Shown here: positions 6,989 through 11,586 of the stretch, piece after piece
Layout of the letters: the number at the start of each line of letters is the position of its first letter
Numbering within the stretch: the stretch's first letter is position 1
Source of the DNA: an uncultured Verrucomicrobiales bacterium
Lineage (GTDB): Bacteria; Verrucomicrobiota; Verrucomicrobiae; Limisphaerales; CANJSG01
Length of the DNA: 11,586 nt
NCBI GenBank assembly: GCA_946480965.1
Contig: CAMLMI010000127.1
Span: forward strand, 1-11,586
Reading direction: 5' to 3'
The notes under the pieces: model-generated
What the model was told of the DNA's origin: nothing
The model's database searches: none
The model's input: only the letters and a program-made list of their open reading frames with translations
Translations under genes and position numbers: made by a program

Positions 6989-7750
6989 ATGAATCCCAAT
7001 CCTTTCTCCCTCGCCGGTGAAACCGCTCTCATCACGGGAGGCGGCAGCGGCCTGGGGCTCGGCATCGCCCGCTGCTTCGTGCAGGCAGGGGCGAAGGTCG
7101 TGCTCGTGGGCCGACGCGAGGATGTGCTGCGCTCCGCCGTCACGGAACTGGGCGGTTCCGCCGCCTGGGAAGCCCACGACATCACCGAACACGCCAAGGC
7201 CGGAGAATTGATCGCCCGCATCACCGAACGCCACGGAGCCCCGACGATCTTGGTGAACAACGCCGGCATCCACATCAAGAAGGCCGCCGTCGATCTCACG
7301 CCCGAGGAGTTCAACACCGTGCTCCAGACGCATCTCGTCGCCGCCTTCAGCCTCACCCGCGCGGTGTTGCCCGGCATGATCGAGCGGAAGCACGGCAACA
7401 TCCTCTTCACCGCGTCGATGGCCTCGCTCTTCGGCATTCCGCTGGTGCTGGCCTATTCGGCGGCCAAGTCCGCCTACCTCGGCGTCGTCCGTTCGCTCGC
7501 CACGGAGGTGTCGCCGCACGGTGTCCGCGTGAACGCCGTGGCTCCCGGCTGGATCGATTCCGACATGATGCGCAAGGCCCTGTCCGGCGATCCCGCCCGC
7601 TCGAACAAGATCCTTGGCCGCACCCCGATGAACCGCTTTGGCGCCGCCGAGGACATCGGCTGGGCGGCCACGTATCTCTGCTCCCCGGCGGCGAAGTTCG
7701 TCACCGGCGTCACGCTGCCCGTCGATGGCGGCGTGAGCATCGGGTTTTGA
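6989..7750 (+). CDS. Short-chain dehydrogenase/reductase (gluconate 5-dehydrogenase/3-oxoacyl-ACP reductase-like)
   Basis: A classical SDR of 253 residues, the usual length, expected to be a cytosolic NAD(P)-dependent oxidoreductase. Seen: cofactor loop [10 protein letters not shown] (16-25), GRRED (41-45) after the second strand, NNAG (90-93), catalytic S143, Y156 and K160 (YSAAK), [13 protein letters not shown] (181-193), and the C-terminal [17 protein letters not shown]. The Asn of the SDR catalytic tetrad, normally in a VNL motif, is His115 here (THL). GR at 41-42 after the second strand hints at NADP preference. The N-terminus [13 protein letters not shown] resembles gluconate 5-dehydrogenase-type enzymes, but substrate cannot be read from sequence. 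I chose ATG 6989. ATG 6974, in frame, would add five residues and is nearly as good. No clear ribosome site precedes either. The gene follows the repeat-rich spacer and ends at a strong hairpin. Confidence 0.85.
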   Translation: MNPNPFSLAGETALITGGGSGLGLGIARCFVQAGAKVVLVGRREDVLRSAVTELGGSAAWEAHDITEHAKAGELIARITERHGAPTILVNNAGIHIKKAAVDLTPEEFNTVLQTHLVAAFSLTRAVLPGMIERKHGNILFTASMASLFGIPLVLAYSAAKSAYLGVVRSLATEVSPHGVRVNAVAPGWIDSDMMRKALSGDPARSNKILGRTPMNRFGAAEDIGWAATYLCSPAAKFVTGVTLPVDGGVSIGF

Positions 7751-7766
7751 CGGAAGCCACAAAAGC

Positions 7767-7792
7767 GCAGGGCGGCCGCGGAGCCGCCCTGC
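7767..7792. terminator. Bidirectional terminator hairpin between convergent genes
   Basis: A perfect 10-bp stem, GCAGGGCGGC (7767-7776) against GCCGCCCTGC (7783-7792), with a 6-nt loop, lies 16 bp after the stop of the dehydrogenase gene and about 30 bp after the stop of the convergent gene. The plus strand continues TTTCT and the minus strand continues GCTTTTG, so it can serve both directions. Confidence 0.75.
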
Positions 7793-7822
7793 TTTCTGAA
7801 TGCCGCCCGATTCGGCTCGGCG

Positions 7823-10800
7823 CTACTTCAGCGTGGCCATGTATTCGACGAGGTCGCGGAGTTCGCGGCGGGTGATGAGGTCGGCGATGCCGCCCTGCAT
7901 CCCGGAGATGCCGCCTTCGCGGAGCGAGATCTTGTCCTTGGCCAGCTTCACCAGTCCGTCCTCGGGGGAGAGCACGGTCAACTCCGTCTCGGTCTCGCCC
8001 TTGAGGATGCCGGCATAGACCTGGCCGTTCTTGAGCTCGATGGAGACGCTCTCGAAGCCCTCGGCGATCTTCGCGCCGGGGTTGACGATGGATTCCAGCA
8101 GGTAGGCGCGGTCCACCTTGGAGGCGATGCCGGTGAGGTCGGGGCCGGCTTCGCCGCCTTCGCCGTTCACCTTGTGGCAACGGAGGCAGGAGGCCTCGGC
8201 CTTCTCGAAGAACACCTTCTTGCCCGCCGCCACGTTGCCGCCCGCCAGGGTCTCGGCGTAGGGCTGTTGGGAGGCCTGGTATTTCTGGAGCGCTGTCTGG
8301 ACGGCCGGAGTCTTGCGGGCGGTCGCGGCTTCGATGGTCTCGAGCGCGATCTCGCGCGGCGCGTGTCCGGCCTGGAGGCGGGTCAGGGTGGTGACGAGGA
8401 GCTGGTCGGCGCCGGGGCTCTGGATCTTGGCCAAGCTGGAAACGGCCGCCTGCTGCTGCGGGACCGTGCCGCTGGACAACGTCTTTTCGATGGAGGCCAA
8501 CGCGTCCTTGCCGTCGATGCTGGCGAGCCACTTGGAGGCTTCCTGCCGGACGAGGTCGTTGGCGTCGCCGAGTCCGGCCATGACGGCGGAGGCGAGCTGC
8601 GGGGCCTTCATGGTGCCGAGCGCGGCGAGCAGCGACGCGCGGCCCTTGGCGGGCACGGCGGGGTTCTTGAACGCGACGGCCAGCGGCTCCATCGCGTCGC
8701 GCAGATCGAGCGCGGCGACGGCTTCGGCGGTGGCCACGACGATCTCTTCCTTCGGATCGGCGAGCAGATCCTTCAGGTGGGCGTGGAGCGTCTTGGCGGC
8801 ATGTTCCGGGCTGCGCGGGGCGAGCGGGCGATAGACGCCCATGACACGGTCGCGCTGGGGCGGCTTGGCCCAGGTGCCGAGGGCGTGGAGGGCTTCGGTG
8901 CGGGCGGCGAGCGAAGCGGTCCGGCGGGTCGCGACGGAGCCGAGCCGACGCGCGCCGTCCTCGTCGCCGTTGCGGAAGTTGGCGTTGAGGATGCGATACA
9001 TCAGGGAAGGCTCGCCGAGATCGCCTTCGGCCAGCTTGGCCAGGGCTGCCATCGCGTCGGGAATGGGCGCGTCGTTGATGGCGCGGATGGCTTCGGCGCG
9101 GATCAGGACATTCGGGTCTTCAAGGAAGGTCGCGATCTTCGGCGAAGCCTGGCGGCGCAGCGCGAGCAGGGAAGCCATGCGGATCGCGGGGGCGGAATCC
9201 TTGGCGGCCAACCCGAGCTCATAGGCGTCGGCCAGTTTGCTCAGGGCCACCACGCCGGCGTGGCGGAGGTAGGTATCCTGGTCGGCGTTGGCGCGGATCA
9301 CCGCGAAGACGGACTTGAGCGCGGTCTTGTCGCCCAGTTTGCCGAGGCTCTGCACGGCGAAGTAACGGACGCGCGCGCTCGGGTCTTCGGTGAGGGCGAT
9401 GAGCCGATCGACGGCGAACTTCACCCGGTGGTCGCCCAGCAAGCGTGCGGCGTGGGCGCGGATCTCGACGTCCTCGTCGCGGGTGTAGGAGAGCAACGAG
9501 TCGGCGGTGCGCTTGTCGTTCCGCGCGATCATGCCGAGGCCCCAGAGCGCGTGCAGACGCGGGATCGTCGCCTTGGAGTTCAGCAACACGGACTCGAAGG
9601 GCCGGATGGCGATGCCGCCCTTGTCCACCAGGGAGAACTGCGCTTCCTGCCGGACGCGCCGATCGGCGTGCGCGAGCAATTGCACCAGCTCGTCGATGGA
9701 GCGGTGGTCCATGCCCTCGCCGATGAGGCGGCGGGTTTCCTTCACGATGGGCTGGTCGATCTGCGCCGGGTCGTAGGCGCGGTAGATGCGGCCCTTCTTG
9801 GTGCGTTCCCAGCCTTCGCCCCAATCGGCGAAATACAGGCCGCCATCCGGGCCGAAGTCCGCATCGGGCGTCTCCACCTGGAAGATGAAGTTCGTGTAGT
9901 TCTCCAGCGTGAACGACGCTCCTTTGGGAGCCACGGTGAAGGTGTCGATGCCGCTGCGGGCCGCGCTGCCCTTGAACGAGCAGAGGAAGAAGTGGCCCTT
10001 CAACGCCTCGCCCCAGCCGGTGCCGGGATAGTAGGTGAAGCCGGACGGGCCGTCGTTCAGGTTCGCCAGCGGCGGCAGCACATGGGCCGTCTGGTCGGCG
10101 AAGTGCGGCACCCACCATTTCTCCATCATCCACATGCCCGCCTTGCCCAGCGGCGCGTGCTGGTGGCCCACGCGCCAGCCGCTGTCCGCGCCCTCCGCGA
10201 TGAGCACGAGGCGCTCGCGGTCGCCGTTGTCGCAGTCGTTGTCGGCGGTGAAGAGGTTGCCATGGTCGTCGAAGACCAGCTCCTGCGGATTGCGCAGACC
10301 GTAGTGGACGACCTCCATGTTCGAGCCGTCGAGATCGCAGCGGAAGACCGCGCCCTCGTCCGAGAAGTCCAGCACGCCGCCTTCCTGCGTCTTCACATGG
10401 GCGCCGCGATCGCCGAAGCTGAAGTAGAGCTTGCCGTCGGGCCCGATGTTCAACCCGTGCATGTCGTGGCCGGTGTAGCTGAAGCGCACGCCGTAGCCGT
10501 GGCTCAGGGACTTGCGGGACGTGGCGCGGCCGTTCGCGTCCATGCCGCCCAGCTCCCAAAGCTCGGGGATGTTCGTGAACCAGACCCGGCCCTTCCGCGC
10601 GTAAACGCCGGACGCGATGCCATCCAGCACGGTGTTGAAACCGTCGGCATACACGGAGCTGAAATCCGCCTTGCCGTCGCCGTCGCGGTCCTCCAACAGG
10701 CGCACGACCTCGGTCTCCTTGGCCAGATCCTTGAATTTCGGCCCGAAATGCTTCTGCACCATCGCCACGCGGTCCTCCACCGTGCGGCAGGCCATGTCGT

Positions 10801-11143
10801 CCTCCAGCATGAACATGTAGTGGCGGATATCGAGCACGCTGGAGCGGTAGCGGTGCGTCTCCGAGACGAAGATGCGGCCCTGCTCGTCGAAGCAGAAGGC
10901 CACGGGGTTCGCCAGCATCGGCTCGGCCGCCCAGAGATCGACGTGGACGCCGGGCGGCAGCTTGAAGCGCTTGATCTGCGCCTGGGCCTCGTCGGACGCC
11001 GGTGCCGTGTCCGGCACGGGCAAGCGCGGTTCCTTGATCAGCTCCGCCTTCGAGGAACCGGCCCCGCCGATCTCGGCGGCGTTCAGTGACAGGAAAACTC
11101 CCGGTAGGAGAGCGGCTCCGAGACAACGCGAGAACAGGTGCAT
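7823..11143 (-). CDS. Secreted PVC-type propeller/HEAT-repeat/cytochrome c dehydrogenase-like protein
   Basis: A 1106-residue fusion with the domain order of the 'putative membrane-bound dehydrogenase' plus 'putative heme-binding' proteins expanded in Planctomycetes and Verrucomicrobia. Residues 1-23 are a signal peptide (cleavage likely after LNAA), so it acts in the periplasm or outside. Residues about 55-465 form a six-bladed-propeller-like sugar-dehydrogenase fold: LPPGVHVDLWAAEP (62-75), DRDGDGKADF (152-161, Ca-binding-like), HDMHGLNIGPDGKLYFSFGDRG (226-247 region), YGLRNPQELVFDDHGNLF (281-298), DADFGPDGGLYFADWGEG. Residues about 480-950 are helical HEAT-like repeats. Residues about 970-1106 are a cytochrome c domain with heme motif CLRCH (986-990; bases 8174-8188) and GPDLTG downstream. 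The known or proposed role of the family is oxidation of sugars or polyols with electron transfer to heme; substrate unknown. It is convergent with the dehydrogenase gene. The start ATG 11141-11143 precedes the signal peptide, without a Shine-Dalgarno sequence. Confidence 0.9.
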   Translation of the reverse strand: MHLFSRCLGAALLPGVFLSLNAAEIGGAGSSKAELIKEPRLPVPDTAPASDEAQAQIKRFKLPPGVHVDLWAAEPMLANPVAFCFDEQGRIFVSETHRYRSSVLDIRHYMFMLEDDMACRTVEDRVAMVQKHFGPKFKDLAKETEVVRLLEDRDGDGKADFSSVYADGFNTVLDGIASGVYARKGRVWFTNIPELWELGGMDANGRATSRKSLSHGYGVRFSYTGHDMHGLNIGPDGKLYFSFGDRGAHVKTQEGGVLDFSDEGAVFRCDLDGSNMEVVHYGLRNPQELVFDDHGNLFTADNDCDNGDRERLVLIAEGADSGWRVGHQHAPLGKAGMWMMEKWWVPHFADQTAHVLPPLANLNDGPSGFTYYPGTGWGEALKGHFFLCSFKGSAARSGIDTFTVAPKGASFTLENYTNFIFQVETPDADFGPDGGLYFADWGEGWERTKKGRIYRAYDPAQIDQPIVKETRRLIGEGMDHRSIDELVQLLAHADRRVRQEAQFSLVDKGGIAIRPFESVLLNSKATIPRLHALWGLGMIARNDKRTADSLLSYTRDEDVEIRAHAARLLGDHRVKFAVDRLIALTEDPSARVRYFAVQSLGKLGDKTALKSVFAVIRANADQDTYLRHAGVVALSKLADAYELGLAAKDSAPAIRMASLLALRRQASPKIATFLEDPNVLIRAEAIRAINDAPIPDAMAALAKLAEGDLGEPSLMYRILNANFRNGDEDGARRLGSVATRRTASLAARTEALHALGTWAKPPQRDRVMGVYRPLAPRSPEHAAKTLHAHLKDLLADPKEEIVVATAEAVAALDLRDAMEPLAVAFKNPAVPAKGRASLLAALGTMKAPQLASAVMAGLGDANDLVRQEASKWLASIDGKDALASIEKTLSSGTVPQQQAAVSSLAKIQSPGADQLLVTTLTRLQAGHAPREIALETIEAATARKTPAVQTALQKYQASQQPYAETLAGGNVAAGKKVFFEKAEASCLRCHKVNGEGGEAGPDLTGIASKVDRAYLLESIVNPGAKIAEGFESVSIELKNGQVYAGILKGETETELTVLSPEDGLVKLAKDKISLREGGISGMQGGIADLITRRELRDLVEYMATLK

Positions 11144-11218
11144 GGCCGCGAACCGTAGAGAGACCCGACCGGGCGAGGCAAGGCGTCAGTCTGTCGCCAA
11201 GATGGAGGGCAGGGGATG

Positions 11219-11234
11219 GAGCCTTCGCCCTACC
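11219..11234. repeat. Dispersed 16-nt repeat core (third copy)
   Basis: GAGCCTTCGCCCTACC here is the exact reverse complement of 6720-6735 and differs from 6863-6878 by one base. Only the core is shared; surrounding bases differ and no partner inverted copy is seen nearby. It therefore looks like a solo end or a fragment of the element at 6720-6878. Confidence 0.7.
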
Positions 11235-11319
11235 TTTGCGGCGCGGCCGCGACTTTTTGATGCGTCGGCCATGCGGGTGTCCGAAGGGCGAAAAAAGAAG
11301 ATTGGAAAACAAGAAAAAG

Positions 11320-11372
11320 CCCCTCACCCCAGCCCTCTCCCCGTCGGACGGGGAGAGGGCTGGGGTGAGGGG
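11320..11372 (-). terminator. 53-bp perfect palindrome acting as likely terminator of the FnIII gene
   Basis: Bases 11320-11345 and 11347-11372 are perfect inverted copies of 26 nt around one central base. The arm reads CCCCTCACCCCAGCCCTCTC and continues CCCGTC. Read on the minus strand, the hairpin starts 25 bp after the FnIII stop codon and is followed by GCTTTTTCTTGTTTTCC, as in an intrinsic terminator. The arm resembles the CCCTCACCCCAGCCCTCTCCC-type palindromes that are scattered between genes in many high-GC bacteria, so this may be a repeat recruited as a terminator. Confidence 0.75.
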
Positions 11373-11397
11373 TTCGGGGCAGGCAGGCCTGACGCGG

Positions 11398-11586
11398 TCA
11401 CGTGGCCATGTGCTCCACCGGATTGCTCCACGGGCCCGTGCCCGTGCTGCCGCCGATGGCCCGCACCTGGAACTGATACTTCGATCCCGGCACCAGACCG
11501 TCCACCTCCAGGCGGCGCGATTTCGTCCCGATGCTGGCCGGCACCCAACCGCCCGTGCCGTTCATCTTCCGCACCTCGTAGGCCCG
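11398..11586 (-). CDS. Fibronectin type III domain protein, C-terminal end (5' part outside window)
   Basis: The frame is open from the window edge to TGA (bases 11398-11400), giving the last 62 residues. Visible: AYEVRKMNGTGGWVPAS near the cut edge, then LEVDGLVPGSKYQFQVRAIG and GTGPWSNPVEHMAT at the C-terminus. The conserved Tyr of the C' strand (YEV), the L-x-P-G-x-x-Y-x-F-x-V-R-A pattern and the final G-x-G-P-W-S define the second half of a fibronectin type III domain. Such domains mediate binding in secreted or surface proteins. Small FnIII proteins are common in Verrucomicrobia, and their function is not established. Whether this one has a signal peptide or further domains cannot be seen. 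A strong terminator hairpin follows the stop codon. The opposite frames over this interval show no protein-like features. Confidence 0.8.
   Translation of the reverse strand, partial: RAYEVRKMNGTGGWVPASIGTKSRRLEVDGLVPGSKYQFQVRAIGGSTGTGPWSNPVEHMAT

Larger units (their letters stand above)
11144..11397. other. 254-bp spacer upstream of the cytochrome fusion gene
   Basis: No coding signal is seen between the start of the cytochrome fusion gene and the stop of the FnIII protein gene. It must carry the promoter of the cytochrome fusion gene, but I find no convincing -35/-10 pair. It contains a copy of the 16-nt repeat core at 11219-11234, an A-rich stretch (T-rich on the minus strand) at about 11290-11318, and a long palindrome at 11320-11372. 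Confidence 0.6.

Noticed and set aside
8174..11089. A 971-codon open frame on the plus strand opposite the cytochrome fusion gene
   Set aside because: It is an antisense shadow of a high-GC gene. Its translation is rich in Val/Gly/Ala/Glu/Arg with no domain, while the minus strand has signal peptide, propeller motifs and CLRCH.
1..11586. tRNA, rRNA, CRISPR array, integrase or transposase genes
   Set aside because: I looked for these and saw no cloverleaf-like segment, spaced direct repeats or recombinase motifs. The only mobile-like signals are the noncoding palindromic repeats.

Overview
The window looks like a piece of a high-GC chromosome from a Verrucomicrobiota-type bacterium (PVC superphylum). 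The main reasons are a very large secreted propeller/HEAT/cytochrome c protein of the kind expanded in Planctomycetes and Verrucomicrobia, a CHASE2-Ser/Thr kinase with a PVC-like activation segment, a PafA/Dop-family (Pup ligase/deamidase) protein outside Actinobacteria, and palindromic intergenic repeats. Start codons mostly lack a clear Shine-Dalgarno sequence. The taxonomic placement is inferred from family content only.

Layout, left to right. (1) 1-1218, plus strand: the C-terminal half of a PafA/Dop-type protein, followed after 33 nt by a small thioredoxin-like [2Fe-2S] ferredoxin. (2) 1187-5648, minus strand: in transcription order an HldD-like heptose epimerase (4707-5648), an N-acetylglutamate synthase ArgA that probably starts at a GTG 16 nt after hldD (3398-4690), and a membrane CHASE2-Ser/Thr protein kinase (1187-3283) whose 3' end overlaps the ferredoxin gene by 32 bp. 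(3) 5761-6528, plus: ComB-like 2-phosphosulfolactate phosphatase, divergent from hldD. (4) 6529-6988: a 460-bp gene-free stretch full of inverted repeats, including a paired-hairpin unit and a 159-bp MITE-like palindromic element. (5) 6989-7750, plus: a short-chain dehydrogenase, ending at a strong bidirectional terminator hairpin. (6) 7823-11143, minus: a 1106-residue secreted PVC-type dehydrogenase-like protein with a heme site. (7) 11144-11397: a repeat-bearing spacer with a second copy of the 16-nt repeat core and a 53-bp perfect palindrome that looks like a terminator. (8) 11398-11586, minus: the C-terminal end of a fibronectin type III protein that continues past the window.

The genes do not form one obvious pathway. 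They cover protein tagging and turnover (PafA-like), arginine biosynthesis (ArgA), LPS core biosynthesis (HldD), sulfonate chemistry (ComB), signalling (kinase), and periplasmic or extracellular redox/carbohydrate chemistry (cytochrome fusion, FnIII protein). I found no clearly new multi-gene defence or mobile system. The points most worth following are the PafA-like/ferredoxin pair, the orphan ComB, and the repeat families in the two spacers.
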